Shown: positions 17,598 to 27,259, counted from the stretch's first letter. The stretch is 64,000 bases of DNA from Streptomyces griseoviridis (GCF_005222485.1 NZ_CP029078.1:7937501-8001500), one strand, 5' to 3'. Numbers and translations are program-made. The notes: generated from the sequence alone by a model not told the origin.

Positions 17598-20500
17598 ATG
17601 ACCGCCACCGCCGGGGCCGCGCAGCCCGAGCACACCACGGGCCCGGCCCGGCCGCGGGCGACCGGCCCGCTCGGCCGCGTCCCCGAAGGCATCGCCACCT
17701 TCTTCGGCGCCATGGGACTGCTCTGCCTGCTGCTCGCGCTCGTCCCCCCGCTGCGCACCCTGCTGCGCCCGGTGGTCCGCCTCCTCGACGCGCTGATCGT
17801 CCCGGTCAGCGCCAACCTCGCCTACGCCGTCTTCCTCTTCCTGCTCGCCGCCGCCACCGCGGCCCGCAAGAAGGTCGCCTGGTGGCTGGTCGTCGTCTAT
17901 CTGGGCCTGCTGGCCCTCGCCGACGTCCTCGGCACGCTCGCCGGCCTCTACCTGGAGTCCGTCCCGTCCCTGGTGATCTGCGCGGGCGCCCTGGCGCTGC
18001 TGGTCGTCGCCCGCGGCGAGTTCTACGCCGCCTCCCGCCGGGCCGCCGTCCGCCGCGCCCTCGCCGTCCTGGCCGCGGGCCTCGTCCTCGGCATCCTGGT
18101 CGGCTGGGGCCTGGTCGCGCTGTTCCCCGGCACCCTCCCGGACACCCAGTGGCTCGGCTGGGCCGCCGACCGGGTCCTCGGCGGCCTGGTCCCGGCCCGC
18201 GCCTTCGCCGGACGCCCGCCCCACGCCCTGTTCTTCCTGCTCGGCCTCTTCGGCGCGCTCGCCCTGCTCAACGCGGCCGCCGCCCTCTTCCGCTCCCAGC
18301 GCATGGAAGGCGCCCTGCACGACGACGAGGAGACCCGCATCCGCGCCCTCCTCGGCGCCTACGGCGCCCAGGACTCCCTCGGCTACTTCGCCACCCGCCG
18401 CGACAAGGCCGTCGTCTTCTCGCCCAGCGGCAAGGCCGCCGTCACCTACCGCGTCGAGGCCGGCGTCTGCCTCGCCAGCGGCGACCCCGTCGGCGACCGC
18501 GAGGCCTGGCCGCACGCCATCGCCGCCTGGCTCGACGTCGCCCGCCGGCACGCCTGGGCACCCGCCGTGATGGGCGCCTCCGAGGACGGCGCCACCGCCT
18601 TCGCGCGGGCCGGACTCGGCGCCCTCCAACTCGGCGACGAGGCGATCCTGCGGGTACCGGGCTTCGACCTCGACGGCCGCGACATGCGGGTCACAAGACA
18701 GGCCGTGCACCGCGTCCGCCGCACCGGCGCCACCACCCGGGTGCGCCGCCACTCCACCCTCACCGAACAGGAGATGGAAGAGGTCGTCGACAAGGCCGAC
18801 GCCTGGCGCGACACCGAGACCGAACGCGGCTTCTCCATGGCCCTCGACCGGCTCGGCGACCCCGCCGACGGCGACTGCCTGCTCGTCGAGGCACTCGCCG
18901 CCGACGGCAGCCTGCTCGCCCTGCTCTCCTTCGTGCCCTGGGGCCGCGACGGCGTCTCCCTCGACCTGATGCGCCGTGACCGCACCGCCCCCAACGGCGT
19001 CATGGAGTTCATGGTCGCCGAACTGTGCGACGCCGCCCCCCGACTCGGCATCCACCGGATCTCACTGAACTTCGCCGTCTTCCGCTCCGTCTTCGAGGAA
19101 GGCGCCCGGATCGGCGCCGGCCCGGTGCTGCGCCTGTGGCGCCGGCTGCTCGTCTTCTTCTCCCGCTGGTGGCAGCTCGAAGCCCTCTACCGCTCCAACG
19201 CCAAGTACCGACCCGCCTGGTACCCCCGCTTCATCTGCTACGCCGACACCGGCTCCCTGGCCCGCATCGGCCTCGCCTCCGGGATCGCCGAGGGGTTCGT
19301 CTCCGTGCCGTCCCTGCGCACCCTCTGGGGCAGGGGCCACACCCCCGCGACCGGGCGCCCCGCCACCACCGAGGGACTCCCCCCGCTCTCCGCCCTCGGC
19401 CTCGACACCGGCGCGCCCGGACCAGGCGCGCGACCCCCCGCCGCCGGCGACCAGGTCCTGGCCAGACACCGCACGCTCGAGCGGCTGCGCGCCGAAGGCG
19501 TCGACCCCTACCCGGTCGGCGGACCCGCCCGCACCCACACCCTCGCCGAGGCCGCCCGCGCCCCCGAGGGGACCGACGTCACCGTCGCCGGGCGGGTCAT
19601 GCTGGTACGCGACTTCGGCGGCGTCGTCTTCGCCGTGCTGCGCGACTGGTCGGGCGACCACCAACTGGCCCTCACCCGCGACGGCTCGGGACCCGCCCTC
19701 GACCGGTTCACCGCCGGCACCGACATCGGCGACCACCTCACCGCCACCGGCCGCACCGGCCGCAGCGACCGGGGCGAACCCACCGTCTTCGTCACCTCCT
19801 GGCGGCTGCTCGGCAAGTGCCTGAACCCGCTGCCCGACAAACACCGCGGCCTGACCGACCCCGAGGCCAAGGCCCGCCGCAGACACCTCGACCTGATCTC
19901 CTCACCCGCCGCCCGCGACCTCGTCACCCGGCGCTCGCACGCCGTCCAGGCGCTCCGCGAGGGCCTGCTGCGACGCGGCTACCTGGAGGTCGAGACCCCG
20001 ATCCTCCAGCAGACCCACGGCGGCGCCAACGCCCGCCCCTTCACCACCCACATCAACGCCTACGACCTCGACCTCTCCCTGCGCATCGCCCCCGAGCTGT
20101 ACCTGAAGCGGCTCTGCGTCGGCGGCCTGGAGAAGGTCTTCGAGCTGGGCCGCACCTTCCGCAACGAAGGCGTCTCCCCCAAGCACAACCCCGAGTTCAC
20201 GATGCTGGAGGCCTACCAGGCGTACGCCGACTACGACGTGATGCTCGACCTCGCCCGCGACCTCGTCCAGGGCGCCGCCACCGCCGCGCACGGCGCGCCC
20301 GTCGTCCACCGGGGCGGCGAGGAGCACGACATCTCCGGGCCCTGGCCGGTGCGGACCGTGTACGGCGCGCTCTCCGAGGCGCTGGGCGAGGAGATCGACG
20401 CGGACACCCCCACGGCGGCGCTGCGCGCGCTCTGCGACCGCGCTGACGTCCCGTACACCGCCGACGACGGCCACGGCGACATCGTCCTGGAGATGTACGA

Positions 20501-20882
20501 ACGGCTCGTCGAGGAACGGACCCTGCTGCCCACCTTCTACAAGGACTTCCCGACCGAGGTCTCCCCGCTCACCCGCCAGCACCGCACGGACCCGCGCCTC
20601 GCCGAACGCTGGGACCTGGTCGCCTTCGGCACCGAACTCGGCACCGCCTACTCCGAGCTGACCGACCCCGTCGAACAGCGCCGCAGACTCACCGCCCAGT
20701 CCCTCCTCGCGGCGGGCGGCGACCCGGAGGCGATGGAACTCGACGAGGACTTCCTCGACGCCCTCGCCTGCGCGATGCCCCCCACCGGCGGCCTCGGCAT
20801 CGGCGTGGACCGCCTGGTCATGTTCCTCACCGGACTCACCATCCGCGAGACCCTGCCGTTCCCCCTGGTGCGCCGCCGCTGA
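17598..20882 (+). CDS. lysX: LysX: lysyl-phosphatidylglycerol synthase fused to lysyl-tRNA synthetase
   Basis: A 1094-residue bifunctional enzyme. About seven N-terminal membrane helices (residues 25-245) are followed by an MprF-type GNAT-fold lysyltransferase domain (about 250-560; [26 protein letters not shown]). A class II lysyl-tRNA synthetase follows (about 610-1094), with an OB-fold ([11 protein letters not shown]), motif 2 (GRTFRNEG) and motif 3 ([14 protein letters not shown]). It charges tRNA with lysine and transfers the lysine to phosphatidylglycerol, reducing the negative charge of the membrane (known for Mycobacterium LysX). Length is close to the mycobacterial protein. No clear ribosome-binding site precedes the ATG. 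Confidence 0.93.
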   Translation: MTATAGAAQPEHTTGPARPRATGPLGRVPEGIATFFGAMGLLCLLLALVPPLRTLLRPVVRLLDALIVPVSANLAYAVFLFLLAAATAARKKVAWWLVVVYLGLLALADVLGTLAGLYLESVPSLVICAGALALLVVARGEFYAASRRAAVRRALAVLAAGLVLGILVGWGLVALFPGTLPDTQWLGWAADRVLGGLVPARAFAGRPPHALFFLLGLFGALALLNAAAALFRSQRMEGALHDDEETRIRALLGAYGAQDSLGYFATRRDKAVVFSPSGKAAVTYRVEAGVCLASGDPVGDREAWPHAIAAWLDVARRHAWAPAVMGASEDGATAFARAGLGALQLGDEAILRVPGFDLDGRDMRVTRQAVHRVRRTGATTRVRRHSTLTEQEMEEVVDKADAWRDTETERGFSMALDRLGDPADGDCLLVEALAADGSLLALLSFVPWGRDGVSLDLMRRDRTAPNGVMEFMVAELCDAAPRLGIHRISLNFAVFRSVFEEGARIGAGPVLRLWRRLLVFFSRWWQLEALYRSNAKYRPAWYPRFICYADTGSLARIGLASGIAEGFVSVPSLRTLWGRGHTPATGRPATTEGLPPLSALGLDTGAPGPGARPPAAGDQVLARHRTLERLRAEGVDPYPVGGPARTHTLAEAARAPEGTDVTVAGRVMLVRDFGGVVFAVLRDWSGDHQLALTRDGSGPALDRFTAGTDIGDHLTATGRTGRSDRGEPTVFVTSWRLLGKCLNPLPDKHRGLTDPEAKARRRHLDLISSPAARDLVTRRSHAVQALREGLLRRGYLEVETPILQQTHGGANARPFTTHINAYDLDLSLRIAPELYLKRLCVGGLEKVFELGRTFRNEGVSPKHNPEFTMLEAYQAYADYDVMLDLARDLVQGAATAAHGAPVVHRGGEEHDISGPWPVRTVYGALSEALGEEIDADTPTAALRALCDRADVPYTADDGHGDIVLEMYERLVEERTLLPTFYKDFPTEVSPLTRQHRTDPRLAERWDLVAFGTELGTAYSELTDPVEQRRRLTAQSLLAAGGDPEAMELDEDFLDALACAMPPTGGLGIGVDRLVMFLTGLTIRETLPFPLVRRR

Positions 20883-20906
20883 CCCGCCCGGCTGCGCCGA
20901 GCGGGT
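20882..20906 (+). terminator. Hairpin after lysX
   Basis: ACCCGC and CGG pair with CCG and GCGGGT around a 5-base loop, with one mismatch, followed by GCTTT. It starts at the last base of the lysX stop codon. Confidence 0.45.
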
Positions 20907-20971
20907 GCTTTCCTGCCGCCGCACCGGTGTATCCGTGGTGCGGCGCGGCCGGTTCGGGCGACTGATGAGTC

Positions 20972-21808
20972 ATGACGAAGGATCAGTTGCTCACGCGGCG
21001 CCGGGCCCTGCTCGCGGGCGCCGTCGCTCTCGGCGCGGCCGGCACCGCCGGCGCGCTGACGCTCGGCCCGGAGGACGGCCCCGCGCCCGTCACCGCGCCC
21101 GCCGCCGGCGCCCAGGCGGGCCGCCCCCTGAAGCCCTCCGCCTACCGCCTCCAGCCCCTCACCGGCTACGGCACGCCCCGCACCCGCGCCGCCCCCCTCG
21201 CGGTCCGCCACGAGCCCTTCCTGCGGGTCTCGGGACGCGGTCGCACCATGATGCTGACCTTCGACGACGGACCCGACCCGCGCTACACCCCGCACATCCT
21301 CGACACCCTCGCCGAACACGGCGTGCGCGCGATGTTCTTCGTGTGCGGGGAGATGGCCGTCGACAACAAGGAACTGCTGGCCAGGATGTCCGACGAGGGC
21401 CATGTCGTCGGCAACCACACGTGGACCCACCCGCTGCTGACCCAGATGAACCGCGGTCAGATCCGCTCCGAGATGGAACGCACCAGCGACGTCATCGAGG
21501 GCGCTTACGGCGCACGCCCGCAGTGGTTCCGCGCCCCCTACGGCGCCTGGAACCGGGCCGCCTTCCAACTCGGCGCCGAGATGAACATGGAGCCGATGGC
21601 CTGGACCGTCGACACCCTCGACTGGACCACCCCGGGCACCCGCTCCATCATCGGCCGGGTCGAGGACGGCGCCGCCCCCGGCGTCGTGGTGCTCTCCCAC
21701 GACGCCGGGGGCGACCGCTCGCAGAGCGTCCGGGCCCTCCGCTCCTACCTGCCCGAACTCCTCGACGCCGGCTACCACTTGACGGTGCCGCCGCGCCGCC
21801 TCGCCTGA
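20972..21808 (+). CDS. Secreted polysaccharide deacetylase (NodB domain, CE4)
   Basis: A 278-residue exported deacetylase. The N-terminus has a Tat-like signal (TRRRALLAGAVALGAAG). The NodB domain (about 85-275) shows all five CE4 motifs: TFDDGPD (base and metal Asp), HTWTHP (metal His pair), RAPYG, DTLDW and LSHD. The enzyme probably removes N-acetyl groups from peptidoglycan or chitin-like polymer outside the membrane. It follows lysX after 89 bases and converges with the sortase gene. Confidence 0.93.
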   Translation: MTKDQLLTRRRALLAGAVALGAAGTAGALTLGPEDGPAPVTAPAAGAQAGRPLKPSAYRLQPLTGYGTPRTRAAPLAVRHEPFLRVSGRGRTMMLTFDDGPDPRYTPHILDTLAEHGVRAMFFVCGEMAVDNKELLARMSDEGHVVGNHTWTHPLLTQMNRGQIRSEMERTSDVIEGAYGARPQWFRAPYGAWNRAAFQLGAEMNMEPMAWTVDTLDWTTPGTRSIIGRVEDGAAPGVVVLSHDAGGDRSQSVRALRSYLPELLDAGYHLTVPPRRLA

Positions 21809-21838
21809 CGGGCCGACGCCCGCCGGGCCGGGGTTCCG

Positions 21839-22498
21839 TCAGCGGACCTCGACCAGGCGGGCGAAGGCGACGACATTGCCGTCGTAGCCGTTCTGCTTGG
21901 AGAAACCGCCCCCGCAGGTGATGACCCGCAGCTCCGGCGTGCCCTTGGAGCCGTAGACGCGGTCGCCGGGGAAGTTGTTCTTCTCGAACACCTCGACGCC
22001 GTACACCTCGAAGACGGCCGTCTTCCCGTCCTTGCGGGCCACCTCGACCCGGTTGCCCTGCTTCATCGCGCCGAGCCCGTAGAAGACGGCGGGGCCCTGC
22101 CGGTTGTCGACATGGCCGACGACGACCGCGGTGCCCTTCTCGCCGGGCGAGACCGCGCCGGTGAACCAGCCCGCCAGATTCGGGTCCTCGGGCGGCGGCG
22201 CCCCGACCCAGCCGTCCGCGTCGAGACCGACCGGCATGACCGGCGCGTCCACCTGGATCGACGGGATCCGCACCCGGTCCGGCACGGAGTACGGCAGCGG
22301 CGCCGCCTTGACGAGGGCTCCCGGCAGCCGGCTGTCCCGCGCCGCCGCCGAGGCGGGCTGCGGCGGACCGACCTCGAACTCTCCCGAACCATTCCGAATG
22401 AGCGCGAGACCGGTCAGCAGAACCAGCGCTATCACGCCCCAAGGAGCACGCTTCTTGGGTTGCTGCTCCTCCTCTTCGGCCAGCTCGAACGCAGACAT
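21839..22498 (-). CDS. Class F sortase
   Basis: A 219-residue membrane-anchored transpeptidase. One N-terminal helix (about residues 18-35) precedes the sortase barrel. The catalytic His is in VVGHVDN and the catalytic Cys in LRVITCGG; the catalytic Arg is probably the one in VVAFARL near the C-terminus. The length and the single N-terminal anchor fit class F, the actinobacterial sortases that act on LPxT-like signals (family knowledge). Neighbouring surface proteins lack an obvious LPxTG, so its substrates are not evident. Confidence 0.92.
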   Translation of the reverse strand: MSAFELAEEEEQQPKKRAPWGVIALVLLTGLALIRNGSGEFEVGPPQPASAAARDSRLPGALVKAAPLPYSVPDRVRIPSIQVDAPVMPVGLDADGWVGAPPPEDPNLAGWFTGAVSPGEKGTAVVVGHVDNRQGPAVFYGLGAMKQGNRVEVARKDGKTAVFEVYGVEVFEKNNFPGDRVYGSKGTPELRVITCGGGFSKQNGYDGNVVAFARLVEVR

Positions 22499-22831
22499 TC
22501 GCCTTCCCCTCTCGACACGGCCGTCGCCACGTCATTCGCGCATACCCGCACGCTAAGTCCGGGGCGCGCGACCGGCGACGGGGGAGAGGCGAACGGGTGG
22601 CCGCCGGACCGGTGGTGCGCCATCCGAGTCGCCGCCCGAAGTTATTTTCTGACGGTCCGTGACCTGCGGCGATGACACGTCGCGCGGCCCTCGCCCGGCG
22701 TGTCCGCTCACCAGGACGGACCATCGCCGACATGCGGGCGCGTCCGGTGCGTCTGAGGGTTCCCCTGGGAGGCGCTTTCTCGCCGATCGACCGGGGAACG
22801 GCCCCCGGGGGCGTCTTCCGCGGAGGATCAC
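22499..22831. other. Intergenic region between sortase and surface protein genes
   Basis: These 333 bases between divergent genes contain no convincing coding region. A locally AT-richer stretch (about 22635-22660, AAGTTATTTTC) may carry promoter elements for one of the flanking genes. I see no clear operator. Confidence 0.4.
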
Positions 22832-23320
22832 ATGCGTAGCACTCGTGCCCTGGCGGCGTCTGCCGTCGCGGTCGCCGCCCTGGGGCTCGCCGCCCCCGCG
22901 GCCGTCGCGTGGGACAGCCCGAGCAACATCGTGGCACTGCCGAGCGTCATCGCCCGGGGCGGGCAGATGACGGTCACCGTCGACGGCTGCCCGCGCGGCG
23001 GCACCATGCGGTCGGAAGCCTTCCCGCGGACCTCGCTCTCGCACCTCAACGGGGCCAACGAGACCTCGAAGGGGACCGCCTACATCCGTGACGACATCAG
23101 CCCCGGCTCCTACGACATCACCGTCGACTGCTCCGGGCGCACCCTCACCCGCCCGGCCGCCTTCACCGTCATCGGCGGTGTCCGCGGCGGGCTCGGCGGC
23201 AGCAGCAGCGGCTCGGGCGCGACCCCCGCCGACATGGCCATCGGCGGTGGCCTGGTGGCCGCGGCCGTGATCGGCGGCGGGCTGTTCTGGATGCGCCGCA
23301 GGTCCGAGCGGCGCATCTGA
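22832..23320 (+). CDS. Secreted surface protein with C-terminal membrane anchor (paralogue A)
   Basis: A 162-residue protein with a signal peptide (to about residue 26, cut after AVA), a beta-rich ectodomain with two Cys residues (about 53 and 100, probably a disulphide), a Gly/Ser linker and a C-terminal helix followed by RRRSERR. This looks like a sorting signal without LPxTG. The sequence SVIARGGQMTVTVDGC matches STIAAGGQLTLRLD in the gene at 23474-24088, so the two are paralogues. The family is unnamed to me. The nearby sortase hints at a wall or membrane surface location. Confidence 0.75.
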   Translation: MRSTRALAASAVAVAALGLAAPAAVAWDSPSNIVALPSVIARGGQMTVTVDGCPRGGTMRSEAFPRTSLSHLNGANETSKGTAYIRDDISPGSYDITVDCSGRTLTRPAAFTVIGGVRGGLGGSSSGSGATPADMAIGGGLVAAAVIGGGLFWMRRRSERRI

Positions 23321-23333
23321 CCGACCGCCGCCA

Positions 23334-23370
23334 GGGGCCCGGCCTCCTCCCCCTTCGGGAGGCCGGCCCC
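23334..23370 (+). terminator. Terminator hairpin after surface protein A
   Basis: A 13-bp stem with one bulged base (23334-23347 pairing with 23358-23370) and a 10-base pyrimidine-rich loop, 14 bases after the stop codon. It is followed by TTCCGTC. Confidence 0.65.
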
Positions 23371-23401
23371 TTCCGTCGGCCGGTACCCGGTCAGGGCCGC
23401 A

Positions 23402-23449
23402 CAGCACCTCGCCCCGGTCACCCTTCCCAGGGTCCGGGGCGAGGTGCTG
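23402..23449. terminator. Long hairpin between convergent surface protein genes
   Basis: A perfect 16-bp stem (23402-23417 with 23434-23449) encloses a second 5-bp stem (ACCCT/AGGGT) with a 4-base loop. It lies between the convergent paralogue genes and closest to the minus-strand gene, so it probably terminates transcription from the right and may act in both directions. Confidence 0.7.
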
Positions 23450-23473
23450 CACCGCGCGGGTCGGGGCGGCCGG

Positions 23474-24088
23474 TCAGCCGGTGTCCTCCCCCGAGCGACG
23501 GCGCGAGAAGTGGTACGCCGCGCCCACGGAGCCCGCGATGAGAGCCGCGCCGAGCCCCAGCTCCTTGAGGTCGAACCCGGCGACGCTGCCGCCCTCACCG
23601 GCGTGCACACCGCGGTTGTAGTAGGGATCACGGTAGTCGTCCCGGCCGTGGTCGCCCCGGTCGTGGTCACCTCGGCCGTAGTCGTCCCTGCCGTGGTCAC
23701 CCCGGTCGTGGTCGCCCCGGTCGTGGTCGCCGCGGCCGCCCGCGATGGTCACCGCCGTGGACCCGTTCATGCCGTCACACATGAACGTGACCTGGTACTC
23801 CGCGTTCGCGCGGGCGTCCCAGTCGACCGTCGTCGTGACCGAGGACCGCCCCGGCTCGATGGTGACGGTGTCGAAGACGCCCGAGGAGACCCGTGCGGGC
23901 CCCTTGCAGCCCCCGCGGTCCCGGTCGAGACGGAGGGTGAGCTGACCGCCCGCCGCGATCGTCGAGGGCTGCACACCGAAGCCGAACGGGGCGGAGTGGT
24001 CGCCGCCGTTGGCGAGCGCGGCGGGCGCGGAGAGGGCGAGGGCGCCGACGCCAAACAGCGCGGCCGTAGCGACGCGTATCGCGCGCAT
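23474..24088 (-). CDS. Secreted surface protein with Gly-Asp-His repeats (paralogue B)
   Basis: A 204-residue protein with a signal peptide (to about residue 26), a beta-rich domain like that of the paralogue at 22832 with two Cys (61 and 104), a low-complexity repeat (about residues 118-155) built from GDHDR, GDHGR and DDY units, a C-terminal helix (about 175-193) and a basic tail. The acidic/His repeat could bind divalent metal; this is inference only. The repeat is also a direct repeat in DNA (about 23630-23745, 12-base units), so its length may vary between strains. A GGAGG precedes the ATG. Confidence 0.75.
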   Translation of the reverse strand: MRAIRVATAALFGVGALALSAPAALANGGDHSAPFGFGVQPSTIAAGGQLTLRLDRDRGGCKGPARVSSGVFDTVTIEPGRSSVTTTVDWDARANAEYQVTFMCDGMNGSTAVTIAGGRGDHDRGDHDRGDHGRDDYGRGDHDRGDHGRDDYRDPYYNRGVHAGEGGSVAGFDLKELGLGAALIAGSVGAAYHFSRRRSGEDTG

Positions 24089-24310
24089 GGTGGTTCCTCC
24101 AGGTCCCCGAGGAGCAGCCGCGGACCTTTTCCGCTCATGTCGTCAATGCACCTCGATGTCCGAAACGCTAGGAACACCTGTGCGTGCGCGCGATCCCGGC
24201 CGCGCGAATGGGGCAAGGGTGTGGGCCGCTCAGGGGACGGCCCGTCCCGCGGCCGGGGGACGCCGGCGGCGTGGCGGACGTCCCCCGCGGTCCCCTCGGG
24301 TGAGGAGCCG

Positions 24311-25075
24311 TCAGCCCATGATCTGCGGGAACAGCCGCAGGAACGGTTCGGCCGAGGCTGTGATGCCCCGGCTGTAGGGCGAGTCGAAGTCCCAGATCAG
24401 GAACAGCAGGAACGCGATCAGCGCCGAGAACAGCCCGGCGAGGACGATCTCCCGCCCGGTGCGCCTGATCTGGAGCGCGAAGACCATGCCGATCGTGATG
24501 ACGGCCCCGGTCAGCAGGCCGAACCACACCACGTTCGGCATGGTCGCGCCCATCGAGTTGCCCCGGTCGGCGCGCGCCTCGGCCGCCGCCGCGATCTGGT
24601 CGAGGAGCGGCTGATAGGCCTGCGCCTCGAAGTCCGACTTCGGCTGGTAGTCGGTGACGTCGTCCCGCATCCGCTGGAACAGTTCGTTCCCGCGCGCGGT
24701 GAGCCGGTCGTGGTCGGCCATCGTCTTCCACTCGGTGTGGACGACCTGTCCGACATAGGCGTTGACATCGTCCCGAATGCGGTCCCGGGCGTCGGGCGGA
24801 TAGACCCTGACCCGCTCCGAGATCTCGTGCAGCGCGACGGCCTCGGTCTGCACGTGGTCCTGGGCGGCGCCGCGCGCCTCCCAGACCCCGGCCATGGCCA
24901 GGCCGAGGACGATGGCGTACACGACGCCGATCCACATCGTCATGTACTCGATGACGTCGGGGGTCTCGCTGGTGTCCTCGTCGACGGCCGCGCGGCGGTT
25001 GCGCAGGAAGGTGATGGCGATCACCACGACACAGGCGCCCACCATCGCGAGGGTGAGAACAAGCCAATCCGGCAA
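24311..25075 (-). CDS. DUF4239 membrane protein
   Basis: A 254-residue protein with two N-terminal membrane helices (about 4-24 and 45-66), a soluble helical middle (about 70-175) and two C-terminal helices (about 180-230), ending after LRLFPQIMG. The layout is that of DUF4239 proteins, which look like bestrophin-like channel relatives but have no proven function. The start is TTG at 25075, chosen because GGAGG lies 6 bases upstream. It is downstream of the Pro-Thr-rich protein gene, 15 bases after its stop, so the two are probably co-transcribed. Confidence 0.85.
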   Translation of the reverse strand: MPDWLVLTLAMVGACVVVIAITFLRNRRAAVDEDTSETPDVIEYMTMWIGVVYAIVLGLAMAGVWEARGAAQDHVQTEAVALHEISERVRVYPPDARDRIRDDVNAYVGQVVHTEWKTMADHDRLTARGNELFQRMRDDVTDYQPKSDFEAQAYQPLLDQIAAAAEARADRGNSMGATMPNVVWFGLLTGAVITIGMVFALQIRRTGREIVLAGLFSALIAFLLFLIWDFDSPYSRGITASAEPFLRLFPQIMG

Positions 25076-25090
25076 GAGGTGCCTCCAGAT

Positions 25091-25720
25091 TCAGCGCGGC
25101 CGCAGCGCGGCGACGGCGATCACGGCGGGCGCCGTGATGAGCAGGACGTAGGTGACCGGCGACGTGGTGCCCCGCACCGGCCGCTGAGGGGCCGGCTGCG
25201 CCCGGTAGCGCGGGTACGTCACCGGGGTGACGGACGGGCTCGGGGCGGGCTTCGCCGACGGGGTCGGGGTCGGGGTGGGCGTCGGAGTGGGGGTCGGAGT
25301 GGGCGTGGGCGTGGGCGTCGGGGTGGGCACCGGCACGGCCGGCGCGGGACGCGCGGCCGGCGGAGGCGGCGGGACGGGCTTCGGGGTCGGGGTCGGCCGG
25401 GGCGTCGGTGTCGGCCGCGGCGTCCTGGTCGGGGTGGGCCTCGGGGTCGGGGTCGGTGTCGGGGTCGGGGTGCAGGTCGGCGTGGGTTTCGGGGGCGGTG
25501 GCACGGGCGGCGGCGTGGGCTTCTTGCAGACCGGCGGCACGGGCCAGTGGAGATGCCCGGCGACCGCCACCGCGCCGGTGCCCTCCGGTCCGGTCGACGC
25601 GTACGCGCAGGCGTCGGCCCGCGCCGCGCCGGCCGGCGCCCCCACCAGCAGCCAGGTCAGTGCGACCAGCGCCAAGACCCGCGCGGCCAGGGCGGATTGG
25701 GTCGGTTCGGGTTGATGCAC
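25091..25720 (-). CDS. Pro-Thr-rich wall-spanning surface protein
   Basis: A protein of about 209 residues with a signal peptide ([19 protein letters not shown]), a short Cys-containing ectodomain, a long Pro-Thr/Pro-Arg repeat (about residues 68-155) and a C-terminal helix (about 188-205) ending RPR. The PT repeat is typical of stalks that cross the cell wall. I take the GTG at 25720 because it directly precedes the signal peptide; its ribosome-binding site is weak, so the exact start is uncertain. Co-directional and nearly adjacent to the DUF4239 gene. Confidence 0.65.
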   Translation of the reverse strand: MHQPEPTQSALAARVLALVALTWLLVGAPAGAARADACAYASTGPEGTGAVAVAGHLHWPVPPVCKKPTPPPVPPPPKPTPTCTPTPTPTPTPRPTPTRTPRPTPTPRPTPTPKPVPPPPPAARPAPAVPVPTPTPTPTPTPTPTPTPTPTPTPSAKPAPSPSVTPVTYPRYRAQPAPQRPVRGTTSPVTYVLLITAPAVIAVAALRPR

Positions 25721-26057
25721 GACGGAGATGATGAAGGTTCCGGGGGCGCACCGTGCCGTGGCGCAGAAGGATTGCTTCGAATGGGGGAACCAGGCCGTCC
25801 CGCGGTTTGATCCGCTCCCTCCTGGCCGCGGCGACGATGCGCACGGCCGTGCGACCAAAGGGCCCGGCCGTGCGACCGGAGGGCCCCGGCCGTGCGACCG
25901 GAGGGGTCCCGGCCGTGCGATCGGAGGGGTCCCGGCCGTGCGTCCGAAAAGAAATGTTCGCCACGGTTGAACACAACGGCGGTCCCCGTGCGTACCCATG
26001 GTCGTGCGGCGGCGCAGCAGGGCGTTGCAACACCGTTGTGATGATGGGGAGTTGACG
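25721..26057. other. Regulatory-looking gap with tandem repeats upstream of lipoprotein
   Basis: No convincing gene lies in these 337 bases between divergent genes. They hold a five-copy tandem repeat (25844-25946) and, closer to the lipoprotein gene, AT-richer segments (25937-25960 and 26025-26050) that could carry its promoter. Confidence 0.45.
25844..25946. repeat. Five-copy 21-23 bp tandem repeat
   Basis: Units start at 25844, 25865, 25887, 25910 and 25933 and begin CGGCCGTGCGACC, followed by GGAGGG(G)(T/C)CC. Period lengths are 21, 22, 23 and 23. The array ends about 110 bases before the lipoprotein start codon. Confidence 0.7.
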
Positions 26058-26999
26058 ATGAAGACCACCTGGCGGAGCGCCTCACTCGCGGCAAGCGCCG
26101 TGGCGGTACTGGCGCTGACGACGGCGTGCGGTCAGGAGACCGCTCCCGCGGCGGGCAGCCAGAACGTGGGTGCCACGGCCGCCGCGGGCGGTGTCGTCGG
26201 CGTGGGCGCGAGCGCCAGCCCCAGCAACGGCTACGGCGCCGACGGGCAGCCGGGCGCCGCCGGCCAGTCGGCGGGCAAGCTGGCCGTCTCCCAGAACGCG
26301 GAGCTGGGCAAGACCCTCACCGACGGCACCGGCCGCACCCTCTACCGGTTCGACGCGGACACCGCGGAGCCGCCCAAGTCGAGCTGCGACGGCGACTGCG
26401 CCACCGCCTGGCCGCCGGTGCCCGCCGACGACGCCACGGCCGGCGCCGGCATCGACAAGGCCCTGCTCGGCGAGGTCACCAGGACCGATGGCTCCAAGCA
26501 GCTGACGGTCGGCGGCTGGCCCGCGTACCGCTACGCCAAGGACACCAAGGCGGGCGACATCGTCGGCCAGGGCGTGGGCGGCAAGTGGTTCGCGCTCGCC
26601 CCCGACGGCAAGAAGGCGACCCTCGCCGCAAAGCCGGGCCTCTCCACCCGCAACGACCCCAAGCTCGGCGAGATCGTCGTCGACAAGAACGGCATGACCG
26701 TCTACCGCTTCCTCAAGGACGAGGCGTGGCCCAAGCCGGTCTCCGCCTGCACCGGCACCTGCCTGGAGAAATGGCCGGCGGTCGCCCCGGTCGCCTCCGA
26801 CGACACCAAGGGCGTGCAGAAGAAGGGGCTGATGAACTTCACCCGGCCCGACGGCGTCAAGCAGCAGACCATCAACTGCTGGCCGATCTACACCTTCTCG
26901 GGCGACGCGGCGGCGGGGGACACCAACGGGCAGGGCGTCGGCGGCACCTGGTACGCCGTCGCACCCGACGGAAAGCCGGTCGGGGCGCCGAAGCAGTAG
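26058..26999 (+). CDS. SCO0930-type lipoprotein with two secreted repeats
   Basis: A 313-residue lipoprotein with a lipobox (LALTTAC, Cys about residue 16 after a short signal), a Gly/Ala/Ser linker to about residue 75, and two copies of the Lipoprotein_15-type repeat (about 80-190 and 200-310). Each copy has the pattern LY/VYRF ... C-D/T-G-x-C-xxx-WP. The Cys pairs probably form disulphides. The function is unknown. It is followed by a strong terminator, so it is probably monocistronic. The context (upstream of a methyltransferase and rmdA) agrees with my memory of S. coelicolor SCO0930-SCO0928. Confidence 0.88.
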   Translation: MKTTWRSASLAASAVAVLALTTACGQETAPAAGSQNVGATAAAGGVVGVGASASPSNGYGADGQPGAAGQSAGKLAVSQNAELGKTLTDGTGRTLYRFDADTAEPPKSSCDGDCATAWPPVPADDATAGAGIDKALLGEVTRTDGSKQLTVGGWPAYRYAKDTKAGDIVGQGVGGKWFALAPDGKKATLAAKPGLSTRNDPKLGEIVVDKNGMTVYRFLKDEAWPKPVSACTGTCLEKWPAVAPVASDDTKGVQKKGLMNFTRPDGVKQQTINCWPIYTFSGDAAAGDTNGQGVGGTWYAVAPDGKPVGAPKQ

Positions 27000-27039
27000 C
27001 CCCGAGAATCCACACCGGCCACGCAGCACGACGACCGAT

Positions 27040-27082
27040 CGGCCCGTCCCTTCCGCACAGCGCGGAAGGGACGGGCCGTTTT
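27040..27082 (+). terminator. Strong intrinsic terminator after the lipoprotein gene
   Basis: A perfect 17-bp stem (27040-27056 with 27062-27078), a 5-base loop and a following TTTT. This is the clearest rho-independent terminator in the window. Confidence 0.9.
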
Positions 27083-27259
27083 GCCGTCGTTCACGTGAAT
27101 TCATCATCATTGAGCGGGGCCTCGCGGCTGGTTGAATTGGGCAAGTGCCGCAGGCAGTGACCGGGAACGGACGGTCAATTTCCGTTTCGACTCGCTCTGT
27201 TGGCAAGCGATCAGTAGCCTCAGCTCGAACACCGGATCGCCTACGCCTTGGAGAGCCAG

